Below, one piece after another: positions 34,201 through 46,200 of a DNA stretch of 64,000 bases. The notes beneath the pieces were generated by a model that did not search any database, was not told the origin of the DNA, and saw only the letters and a program-made list of their open reading frames with translations. Source of the DNA: Limnomonas spitsbergensis (Eukaryota; Chlorophyta; Chlorophyceae; Chlamydomonadales); the NCBI GenBank assembly GCA_037349105.1, contig JAYJMM010000037.1:2108001-2172000 (forward strand), in the 5' to 3' direction. A program made the translations under genes and the position numbers. Each line of letters starts with the position of its first letter. The stretch's first letter is position 1.

Positions 34201-37200
34201 GAGCAGACTCCTGAAAAGAATCGAGGGCAGGGAGGAGCAGACTCCTGAAAAGAGTCGAGGGCAGGGAGGAGCAGACTCCTGAAAAGAATCGAGGGCAGGG
34301 AGGAGCAGACTCCTGAAAAGAATCGAGGGCAGGGAGGAGCAGACTCCTGAAAAGAGTCGAGGGCAGGGAGGAGCAGACTCCTGAAAAGAGTCGAGGGCAG
34401 GGAGGAGCAGACTCCTAAACAGAGTCGAGGGCAGGGAGGAGCAGACTCCTGAAAAGAGTCGAGGGCAGGGAGGAGCAGACTCCTGAAAAGAGTCGAGGGC
34501 AGGGAGGAGCAGACTCCTGAAAAGAATCGAGGGCAGGGAGGAGCAGACTCCTGAAAAGAGTCGAGGGCAGGGAGGAGCAGACTCCTGAAAATAGTCGAGG
34601 GCAGGGAGGAGCAGACTCCTGAAAAGAATCGAGGGCAGGGAGGAGCAGACTCCTGAAAAGAATCTAGGGCAGGGAGGAGCAGACTCCTGAAAAGAGTCGA
34701 GGGCAGGGAAGAGCAGACTCCTGAAAAGAATCGAGGACAGGGAGGAGCAGACTCCTGAAAAGAATCGAGGGCAGGGAGGAGCAGACTCCTGAAAAGAGTC
34801 GAGGGCAGAGAGGAGCAGACTCCTGAAAAGAGTCGAGGGCAGGGAGGAGCAGACTCCTGAAAAGAAGCGAGGGCAGGGAGGAGCAGACTCCTGAAAAGAA
34901 TCGAGGACAGGGAGGAGCAGACTCCTGAAAAGAGTCGAGGGCAGGGAGGAGCAGACTCTTGAAAAGAATCGAGGGCAGGGAGGAGCAGACTCCTGAAAAG
35001 AGTCGAGGGCAGGGAGGAGCAGACTCCTGAAAAGAATCGAGGGCAGGGAGGAGCAGACTCCTGAAAAGAGTCGAGGGCAGGGAGGAGCAGACTCCTGAAA
35101 AGAATCGAGGGCAGGGAGGAGCAGACTCCTGAAAAGAATCGAGGGCAGGGAGGAGCAGACTCCTGAAAAGAGTCGAGGGCAGGGAGGAGCAGACTCCTGA
35201 AAAGAATCGAGGGCAGGGAGGAGCAGACTCCTGAAAATAGTCGAGGGCAGGGAGGAGCAGACTCCTGAAAAGAGTCGAGGGCAGGGAGGAGCAGACTCCT
35301 GAAAAGAGTCGAGGGCAGGGAGGAGCAGACTCCTGAAAAGAATCAAGGGCAGGGAGGAGCAGACTCCTGAAAAGAGTCGAGGGCAAGAAGGAGCTGACTC
35401 CTGAAAAGAGTCGAGGGCAGGGAGGAGCAGACTCCTGAAAAGAATCAAGGGCAGGGAGGAGCAGACTCCTGAAAAGAGTCGAGGGCAGGGAGGAGCAGAC
35501 TCCTGAAAAGAGTCGAGGGCAGGGAGGAGCAGACTCCTGAAAAGAATCGAGGGCAGGGAGGAGCAGACTCCTGAAAAGAGTCGAGGGCAGGGAGGAGCAG
35601 ACTCCTGAAAAGAGTCGAGGGCAAGAAGGAGCGGACTCCTGAAAAGAATCGAGGGCAGGGAGGAGCAGACTCCTGAAAAGAATCCAGGGCAGGGAGGAGC
35701 AGACTCCTGAAAAGAGTCGTGGGCAGGGAGGAGCAGACTCCTAAAAAGAGTCGAGGGCAGGGAGGAGCAGACTCCAGAAAAGAATCGAGGGCAGGGAGGA
35801 GCAGACTCCTGAAAAGAATCTAGGGCAGGGAGGAGCAGACTCCTGAAAAGAGTCGAGGGCAGGGAGGAGCAGACTCCTGAAAAGAGTCCAGGGCAGGGAG
35901 GAGCAGACTCCTGAAAAGAATCGAGGGCAGGGAGGAGCAGACTCCTGAAAATAGTCGAGGGCAGGGAGGAGCAGACTCCTGAAAAGAGTCGAGGGCAGGG
36001 AGGAGCAGACTCCTGAAAAGAAGCGAGGGCAGGGAGGAGCAGACTCCTGAAAAGAATCGAGGACAGGGGGGAGCAGACACCTGAAAAGAGTCGAGGGCAG
36101 GGAGGAGCAGACTCCTGAAAAGAGTCGAGGGCAGGGAGGAGCAGACTCCTGAAAAGAATCGAGGGCAGGGAGGAGCAGACTCCTGAAAAGAGTCGAGGGC
36201 AGGGAGGAGCAGACTCCTGAAAAGAGTCGAGGGCAAGAAGGAGCTGACTCCTGAAAAGAATCGAGGGCAGGGAGGAGCAGACTCCTGAAAAGAGTCGAGG
36301 GCAGGGAGGAGCAGACTCCTGAAAAGAATCGAGGGCAGGGAGGAGCAGACTCCTGAAAAGAATCGAGGGCAGAGAGGAGCAGACTCCTGAAAAGAATCGA
36401 GGGCAGGGAGGAGCAGACTCCTGAAAAGAGTCGAGGGCAGGGAGGAGCAGACTCCTGAAAAGAATCCAGGGCAGGGAGGAGCAGACTCCTGAAAAGAATC
36501 GAGGGCAGGGAGGAGCAGACTCCTGAAAAGAGTCGAGGGCAGGGAGGAGCAGACTCCTGAAAAGAATCGAGGGCAGGGAGGAGCAGACTCCTAAACAGAG
36601 TCGAGGGCAGGGAGGAGCAGACTCCTGAAAAGAGTCGAGGGCAGGGAGGAGCAGACTCCTGAAAAGAGTCGAGGGCAGGGAGGAGAAGACTCCTGAAAAG
36701 AATCAAGGGCAGGGAGGAGCAGACTCCTGAAAAGAGTCGAGGGCAAGAAGGAGCTGACTCCTGAAAAGAGTCGAGGGCAGGGAGGAGCAGACTCCTGAAA
36801 AGAATCCAGGGCAGGGAGGAGCAGACTCCTGAAAAGAGTCGTGGGCAGGGAGGAGCAGAACCTAAAAAGAGTCGAGGGCAGGGAGGAGCAGACTCCTGAA
36901 AAGAATCGAGGGCAGGGAGGAGCAGACTCCTGAAAAGAATCGAGGGCAGGGAGGAGCAGACTCCTGAAAAGAGTCGAGGGCAGGGAGAAGCAGACTCCTG
37001 AAAAGAGTCCAGGGCAGGGAGGAGCAGACTCCTGAAAAGAATCGAGGGCAGGGAGGAGCAGACTCCTGAAAAGAGTCGAGGGCAGGGAGGAGCAGACTCC
37101 TGAAAAGAGTCGAGGGCAGGGAGGAGCAGACTCCTGAAAAGAATCGAGGGCAGGGAGGAGCAGACTCCTGAAAAGAATCTAGGGCAGGGAGGAGCAGACT

Positions 37201-40200
37201 CCTGAAAAGAGTCGAGGGCAGGGAGGAGCAGACTCCTGAAAAGAATCGAGGACAGGGAGGAGCAGACTCCTGAAAAGAATCGAGGGCAGGGAGGAGCAGA
37301 CTCCTGAAAAGAGTCGAGGGCAGGGAGGAGCAGACTCCTGAAATGAGTCGAGGGCAGGGAGGAGCAGACTCCTGAAAAGAAGCGAGGGCAGGGAGGAGCA
37401 GACTCCTGAAAAGAATCGAGGACAGGGAGGAGCAGACTCCTGAAAAGAGTCGAGGGCAGGGAGGAGCAGACTCTTGAAAAGAATCGAGGGCAGGGAGGAG
37501 CAGACTCCTGAAAAGAGTCGAGGGCAGGGAGGAGCAGACTCCTGAAAAGAATCGAGGGCAGGGAGGAGCAGACTCCTGAAAAGAGTCGAGGGCAAGAAGG
37601 AGCAGACTCCTGAAAAGAATCGAGGGCAGGGAGGAGCAGACTCCTGAAAAGAATCGAGGGCAGGGAGGAGCAGACTCCTGAAAAGAGTCGAGGGCAGGGA
37701 GGAGCAGACTCCTGAAAAGAATCGAGGGCAGGGAGGAGCAGACTCCTGAAAATAGTCGAGGGCAGGGAGGAGCAGACTCCTGAAAAGAGTCGAGGGCAGG
37801 GAGGAGCAGACTCCTGAAAAGAATCAAGGGCAGGGAGGAGCAGACTCCTGAAAAGAGTCGAGGGCAAGAAGGAGCTGACTCCTGAAAAGAGTCGAGGGCA
37901 GGGAGGAGCAGACTCCTGAAAAGAATCCAGGACAGGGAGGAGCAGACTCCTGAAAAGAGTCGTGGGCAGGGAGGAGCAGACTCCTAAAAAGAGTCGAGGG
38001 CAGGGAGGAGCAGACTCCTGAAAAGAATCGAGGGCAGGGAGGAGCAGACTCCTGAAAAGAATGGAGGGCAGGGAGGAGCAGACTCCTGAAAAGAGTCGAG
38101 GGCAGGGAGGAGCAGACTCCTGAAAAGAGTCGAGGGCAGGGAGGAGCAGACTCCTGAAAAGAGTCGAGGGCAGGGAGGAGCAGACTCCTGAAAAGAGTCG
38201 AGGGCAGGGAGGAGCAGACTCCTGAAAAGAGTCGAGGGCAGGGAGGAGCAGACTCCTGAAAAGAAGCGAGGGCAGGGAGGAGCAGACTCCTGAAAAGAAT
38301 CTAGGGCAGGGAGGAGCCGACTCCTGAAAAGAGTCGAGGGCAGGGAGGAGCCGACTCCTGAAAAGAATCGAGGACAGGGAGGAGCAGACTCCTGAAAAGA
38401 ATCGAGGGCAGGGAGGAGCAGACTCCTGAAAAGAGTCGAGGGCAGGGAGGAGCAGACTCCTGAAAAGAAGCGAGGGCAGGGAGGAGCAGACTCCTGAAAA
38501 GAATCGAGGGCAGGGAGGAGCAGACTCCTGAAAAGAATCGAGGACAGGGAGGAGCAGACTCCTGAAAAGAGTCGAGGGCAGGGAGGAGCAGACTCCTGAA
38601 AAGAATCGAGGGCAGGGAGGAGCAGACTCCTGAAAAGAGTCAAGGGCAGGGAGGAGCAGACTCCTGAAAAGAGTCGAGGACAGGGAGGAGCAGACTCCTG
38701 AAAAGAGTCGAGGGCAGGGAGGAGCAGACTCCTGAAAAGAGTCAAGGGCAGGGAGGAGCAGACTCCTGAAAAGAATCCAGGGCAGGGAGGAGCAGACTCC
38801 TGAAAAGAGTCGAGGGCAGGGAGGAGCAGACTCCTGAAAAGAGTCAAGGGCAGGGAGGAGCAGACTCCTGAAAAGAATCCAGGGCAGGGAGGAGCAGACT
38901 CCTGAAAAGAGTCGAGGGCAGGGAGGAGCAGACTCCTGAAAAGAGTCGAGGGCAGGGAGGAGCAGACTCCTGAAAAGAATCGAGGGCAGGGAGGAGCAGA
39001 CTCCTGAAAAGAGTCGAGGGCAGGGAGGAGCAGACTCCTGAAAAGAATCGAGGGCAGGGAGGAGCAGACTCCTGAAAAGAGTCGAGGGCAGGGAGGAGCA
39101 GACTCCTGAAAAGAATCGAGGGCAGGGAGGAGCAGACTCCTGAAAAGAGTCGAGGGCAGGGAGGAGCAGACTCCTGAAAAGAATCGAGGGCAGGGAGGAG
39201 CAGACTCCTGAAAAGAGTCGAGGGCAAGAAGGAGCAGACTCCTGAAAAGAATCGAGGGCAGGGAGGAGCAGACTCCTGAAAAGAATCGAGGGCAGGGAGG
39301 AGCAGACTCCTGAAAAGAGTCGAGGGCAGGGAGGAGCAGACTCCTGAAAAGAATCGAGGGCAGGGAGGAGCAGACTCCTGAAAATAGTCGAGGGCAGGGA
39401 GGAGCAGACTCCTGAAAAGAGTCGAGGGCAGGGAGGAGCAGACTCCTGAAAAGAATCAAGGGCAGGGAGGAGCAGACTCCTGAAAAGAGTCGAGGGCAAG
39501 AAGGAGCTGACTCCTGAAAAGAGTCGAGGGCAGGGAGGAGCAGACTCCTGAAAAGAATCCAGGACAGGGAGGAGCAGACTCCTGAAAAGAGTCGTGGGCA
39601 GGGAGGAGCAGACTCCTAAAAAGAGTCGAGGGCAGGGAGGAGCAGACTCCTGAAAAGAATCGAGGGCAGGGAGGAGCAGACTCCTGAAAAGAATGGAGGG
39701 CAGGGAGGAGCAGACTCCTGAAAAGAGTCGAGGGCAGGGAGGAGCAGACTCCTGAAAAGAGTCGAGGGCAGGGAGGAGCAGACTCCTGAAAAGAGTCGAG
39801 GGCAGGGAGGAGCAGACTCCTGAAAAGAGTCGAGGGCAGGGAGGAGCAGACTCCTGAAAAGAGTCGAGGGCAGGGAGGAGCAGACTCCTGAAAAGAAGCG
39901 AGGGCAGGGAGGAGCAGACTCCTGAAAAGAATCTAGGGCAGGGAGGAGCCGACTCCTGAAAAGAGTCGAGGGCAGGGAGGAGCCGACTCCTGAAAAGAAT
40001 CGAGGACAGGGAGGAGCAGACTCCTGAAAAGAATCGAGGGCAGGGAGGAGCAGACTCCTGAAAAGAGTCGAGGGCAGGGAGGAGCAGACTCCTGAAAAGA
40101 AGCGAGGGCAGGGAGGAGCAGACTCCTGAAAAGAATCGAGGGCAGGGAGGAGCAGACTCCTGAAAAGAATCGAGGACAGGGAGGAGCAGACTCCTGAAAA

Positions 40201-43200
40201 GAGTCGAGGGCAGGGAGGAGCAGACTCCTGAAAAGAATCGAGGGCAGGGAGGAGCAGACTCCTGAAAAGAGTCAAGGGCAGGGAGGAGCAGACTCCTGAA
40301 AAGAGTCGAGGACAGGGAGGAGCAGACTCCTGAAAAGAGTCGAGGGCAGGGAGGAGCAGACTCCTGAAAAGAGTCAAGGGCAGGGAGGAGCAGACTCCTG
40401 AAAAGAATCCAGGGCAGGGAGGAGCAGACTCCTGAAAAGAGTCGAGGGCAGGGAGGAGCAGACTCCTGAAAAGAGTCAAGGGCAGGGAGGAGCAGACTCC
40501 TGAAAAGAATCCAGGGCAGGGAGGAGCAGACTCCTGAAAAGAGTCGAGGGCAGGGAGGAGCAGACTCCTGAAAAGAGTCGAGGGCAGGGAGGAGCAGACT
40601 CCTGAAAAGAATCGAGGGCAGGGAGGAGCAGACTCCTGAAAAGAATCGAGGGCAGGGAGGAGCAGACTCCTGAAAAGAATCGAGGGCAGGGAGGAGCAGA
40701 CTCCTGAAAAGAGTCGAGGGCAGGGAGGAGCAGACTCCTGAAAAGAATCGAGGGCAGGGAGGAGCAGACTCCTGAAAAGAGTCGAGGGCAGGGAGGAGCA
40801 GACTCCTGAAGGAGTCGAGGTTGGCGTTCCTCGCCTCCGAAGTCATCATTGCTAGTACTGGCACTGGCCACTGACAGATCCGGGTTGGAGACCTAGCGGA
40901 TCTAGAATCTAGCGGGCAGCTTTCGGTAGGGATTTCGGGGAGGAGCAGCTACACCCAGGCCTCAGCTACACCCAGGCTCTTCTACACCCATCATCAGCTA
41001 CATCCAGCCTCAGCTTTACCCAGCTTCAGCTACACCCAGACTAAGCAACACCTACCGCCAGCTACACCCAGCCTCAGCTACACCTAACCTCAGCTATGTA
41101 TAGCCTCAGCTACACCTAGCTTCAGCTATTCGTAGCCCCAGCAACACCCAGCCTCAGCTACTCACAGCCTCAGTAACACCCAGCCTTAGCTACACCTAGC
41201 CACGGCCACATATAGCCTCAGTTACACAGCCTCGGCTACACCCAGCCTCAGCTACTCATAGCCTCAGCTACACCCAGCCTCAGCTACACAAACCTTCAGC
41301 TACATACAGCCTCAGCTACACACAGCTACCCACAGCCTCAGCTACACCAACCTGAAGCTACACACAGCCTCAGCTACATCCAGCCTCAGCTACACACAGC
41401 TACACACAGCCTCAGCTACACAAACCTTCAGCTACATACAGCCTCAGCTACACACAGCTACTCACAGCCTCAGTTACACCAACCTGAAGCTACACACAGC
41501 CTCAGCTACATCCAGCCTCAGCTACATCCAGCCTCAGGTACACACAGCCTCAGCTACACCCAGGGCACTCCTCTATCAGTCCCCAGGACGCCACTCCCCA
41601 CCTGCACCGGCGTGAACCTGACCCGGTTGCAGCGTGGCTGGTTCTGCGGGTATGGGCCGGGATCTGGCGGCGTGTAGCTCTCCACCGTCAGAACCTCTTT
41701 GACCCCGACCGCAGCTGCCGAAGCGCCCGCCGCGTTGGGGGCCACGGCGGCGACGCTGCTTCCGTCCACCCGAGAATGGGCTGAGAGTGCGGCAGGTAGC
41801 GGGGTTGGGCCGGAGGCAGGGAAGGTGATGCGGAATGGCGGGACGGGCGTGGAGCCCTCGGCAGCGCCTGCAAACTTGACCTGCAGGTGGCAGAGGGTGT
41901 GGAGGAGGGTGTGAAAGAGGGTGTGGAAAAGGTTGTAGAGGAGGGTGTGGAAGAGGGTGTGGAAGGTGTGGAAAAGGACGTGAAAAAGGGTACGGAAGAC
42001 GGTGTGGTAGAGTGTGTGGAGGAGGGTAGGGAAGAGGGAAGGGAAACGGGTGTGGGAGAGTGTAGAAGCGGGTGTGCAACAGGGTGTGGAAGAGGGTGTG
42101 GAAGAGGGTGTGGAAGAAGGCACGCAAGATAATATGGAAGAGAGTATGGAAAAGGGTGTGGAAAAGGGCATGCAAGTGCCTGTGGAAGAGGGTATGGGAA
42201 AGGGGTGAACAACATTGGCTGGCAACGTGGCAGCTGCTTGTCTTGCAGTCGCAACCTATTCATTTTGCCCACATTAGGGACCTCCAGGGGATGCCCATCA
42301 CCGAAGCTGCCGCCATCAGCCCCGTGCAACTAACCACACCTTGCTTTAAGTTGCTACCCTGTCCACTCCCACCCATCACATGCCCCGCCACCCATCCACG
42401 TATCCCCGGCCATCCATCACATGCCCCCCCCACCCACCCACGTATCCCCGCCCGTCCCTCACATGCCCCCGATCCGTCTCTCGCACACCTCACACTGAGG
42501 AAAGCTCAGCACCACATGACATGCCCACGCCCTGCACACGCCCCCACAAAGGCTCCGCACATGCCTCTGCCTGCCCCGCACACATCACACTGAGGAAAGC
42601 TCAGCACCACATGACATGCCCCCGCCCCGCACATGCCCCCACAAAGGCTCCGCACATGCCTCCGCGTGCCCCACACACCTCACACTGAAGGAAGCTCAGC
42701 ACCACAGGAGGACTTGACACGCCCCCGCCTGCACCTCACATGCCCCCGCCCGCACCTCACATGCCCCCGTCCGCACCTCACATGCCCCCGCCCGCACCTC
42801 ACACGCCCCCGCCCGCACCTCACATGCCCCTGCCCGCACCTCACACGCCCCTGCCCGCACCTCACATGCCCCCGCCCGCACCTCACACGCCCCCGCCCGC
42901 ACCTCACACGCCCCCACACACACCTCACATGCCCCCGCCCGCACCTCACATGCCCCCGTCCGCACCTCACATGCCCCTTCCCGCACCTCACACGCCCCCG
43001 CCCGCACCTTACATGCCCCCGCCCGCACCTCACATGCCCCCGCCCGCACCTCACATGCCCCCGCCTGCACCTCACATGCTCCCGCCCGCACCTCACATGC
43101 CCCCGCCCGCACCTCACATGCCCCCGTCCGCACCTCACATGCCCCCGCCCGCACCTCACATGCCCCCGCCCGCACCTCACATGCCCCCGCCCGCACCTCA

Positions 43201-46200
43201 CATGCCCCCGTCCGCACCTCACATGCCCCTGCCCGCACCTCACATGCCCCCGCCCGCACCTCATACGCCCCCGCCCACACCTCACATGCCCCCGCCCGCA
43301 CCTCACATGCCCCCGCCTGGACCTGACACGCCCCCGCCCGCACCTCACATGCCCCCGTCCGCACCTCACATGCCCCCGCCCGCACCTCACACGCTCCCGC
43401 CCGCACCTCACATGCCCCCGCCCGCACCTCACACGCCCCCGCCCACACCTCACATGCCCCCGCCCGCACCTCACATGCCCCCGCCTGGACCTGACACGCC
43501 CCTGCCTGCACCTCACATGTCCCCGCCCGCACCTCACACGCCCCCGCCCACACCTCACATGCCCCTGCCCGCACCTCACATGCCCCCGCCCGCACCTCAC
43601 ATGCCCCTTCCCGCACCTCACACGCCCCCGCCCGCACCTTACATGCCCCTGCCCGCACCTCACATGCCCCCGCCCGCACCTCGAATGCCCCCGCCCGCAC
43701 CTCACATGCCCCCGCCTGCACCTCACATGCTCCCGCCCGCACCTCACACGCCCCCGCCCGCACCTCACATGCCCCCGTCCGCACCTCACATGCCCCCGTC
43801 CGCACCTCACATGCCCCTGCCTGCACCTCACATGCCCCCGTCCGCACCTCACACGCCCCCGCCCACACCTCACATGCCCCTGCCCGCACCTCACACGCCC
43901 CCGTCCGCACCTCACACGCCCCCGCCCACACCTCACATGCCCCTGCCCGCACCTCACATGCCCCCGCCTGGACCTGACACGCCCCCGCCTGCACCTCACA
44001 TGTCCCCGCCTGCACCTCACATGTCCCCGCCCGCACCTCACATGCCCCCGCTTGTCCCTCACATGCCCCAATCCGTCTCACACACCTCATACTGAGGGAA
44101 GCTCTGCACCACATGCTCCATGTCCAGGAACGTGTCCTTGCAGTCAATGCTGCCCAGCCTCTGCGACGCGTCCATGCCGGTGTAGTGCGCGGCTGCTGGG
44201 TCGCCGTAGCCCAGGAAGATGTCGTGGAGCCAGGGGGGGATGATGACCTCCTCGTTCATGAGGTCACGGATGCTCTCGAGGACTGCCTTGAAGTTGTTCT
44301 CCTTGGGCTTTCGTCTGAAGGAAGGGGGGGGCAGGGGGCAGGCGCTCATGTGAGCCCTGGAAAATTCTAAGGAGGAGAGCTGTGGCTTGCTCTGTTGATG
44401 TTGTTCTCCTTGGGCTTACGTCTGAAGAGGGGGGGGGGGGGGGGGTAAGGCACTCATGTGAGTCCAAGAATAGTCCAAGGAGCAGAACTTGGACTTGCTT
44501 CAGCAAGAGGGGGAGAGGTGTGGGGTTAGGCGCTCATATGAGTCGAAGAATATTCCAAGAAGTATAACTCAGCCTTGCGCTTGAAGTTGTTCTCCTTGAG
44601 CTTACGTCTGAAGGAAGGGGGGGGGCAGGGGGCAGGCGCTCATGTGAGTCCAAGGATAATTCCCAGGAGCAGAACTCGGACTTGCTCCTGAAAGAGGGAG
44701 GGAAGAGGCGCCAAGCGCCGTTAAAAAACAATCTCCATCGACTTGCACCGGAGAGGAGGAGGGGAGCGGTGCCGGGAAGAGCCTGGTACTTGTTCTCCTT
44801 GGTCTGCAAAAAGGGCATGTCTTCAAAACCGGTGGGGATAATTTGAGGTATAATGCCTTTATTACCATGACTTCTTGCCATTGATCGCCAACTGGAATCC
44901 TGCACCTGTAAAGGGGGAGGGGGGTCAAGCGCTGTTCAAGGGAGACCTAGGTTCCAAGTAGCTTCTATGAATGGCCAGCCAGTCAGATTTTGAATCCTGC
45001 ACCTGCACGGGGGGAGGGGTGTCAAGCGCTGTTCAAGGGAGACCTAGGTTCCAAGCAGCTTCTATGAATTGCCAGCCAGTCAGATTTTGAATCCTGCACC
45101 TGCAAGGGGGGAGGGGTGTCAATCGCTGTTCAAGGGAGACCTAGGTTCCAAGCAGCTTCTATGAATAGCCAGCCAGTCAGATTTTGAATCCTGCACCTGC
45201 AAGGGGGGAGGGGTGTCAATCGCTGTTCAAGGGAGACCTAGGTTCCAAGCAGCTTCTATGAATTGCCAGCCGGTCAGATTTTGAATCCTGCACCTGTAAG
45301 GGGGGAGGGGGTTCAAGCGCTCAGGTGGATTTACATTCTTGGGGTCACGGGAGCAGAGCTCACTTTCACAAATGATAGTTTTTACTCATTACATGTGAGT
45401 AAAAAACTGACTAGAGGAGGAGGTGGGTGGTGGGGGGGCATGCACAAGTGGGGCCCAGGAGGCACCCGCATGAACACACAAATTAATAAAATGACAAGCC
45501 CGAGGTCAGGGGTGAAGGCAGCCACCCGAGGTGGTAGTAGGCACCTTGGAAAGCATCCGGCGTTTACAGTTTCCAAGTTACATCGCTTATACTGTCCCAG
45601 CTGGCTGTTGCAGCCCCACCGCTCGCCTTGCATACAGGTTGTACGAGGAGTACTAGAGCTTGCGCAATAAAGGGGGCACATCAATTGAGGTTGCTTACTT
45701 GCTTGTAAAGCTTTAACCTTATGATCAGGGTTGAAAGAGGAGAACGAGAAGCTCGACATTAAGGCGTGCACCTCAAGTCTGGTTGCTTATACATTTGTTT
45801 ACCTCGTGATCAGGCCGAAGGAGGCGTACGAGAAGCTTACGAATAAGAAGTGCACCTCCAGGTTCTGTTGATCGTTCAGCTTTACCTCACGATCAGGTTG
45901 AACGAGGCGTACGAAAACCTCAACACAAAGTAGTCACCGCTAGACCAGGTGGATAAGGTTGATCAGGAGTGCACTTCCAGTCAGGTTACTTGCAAAGCTT
46001 TTACCTCATTATCAGGTTGAAAGATGAGCACAATACATGATTAGGTTGAATGAGGCCTGCTAGGAGCGCACAAGGAAGATGGGCACCTCCCGTCAGGTTA
46101 CTTTCGAGGCTCACCTCATGATCAGGTTGAAGGAGGAGTACACGTCCTCGCTCTTGGCCTTGGCCATGAAGTTCATGTCCAGCTGGTACTGCGCCGTGTC

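Noticed and set aside
26881..40815. CRISPR-like array of 34-bp direct repeats
   Set aside because: Units are contiguous with no unique spacers, and the setting is a eukaryotic intron.
35741..40864. 1,707-codon minus-strand open frame of [20 protein letters not shown] repeats
   Set aside because: The 34-bp unit has no stop in any minus frame and cycles through all three frames. The region lies between AQR exons 15 and 16 on the same strand, so it is intron.
42633..44243. Pro/His/Cys/Arg-rich frames of about 450-536 codons on both strands
   Set aside because: 21-bp repeat artefact within AQR intron 14.
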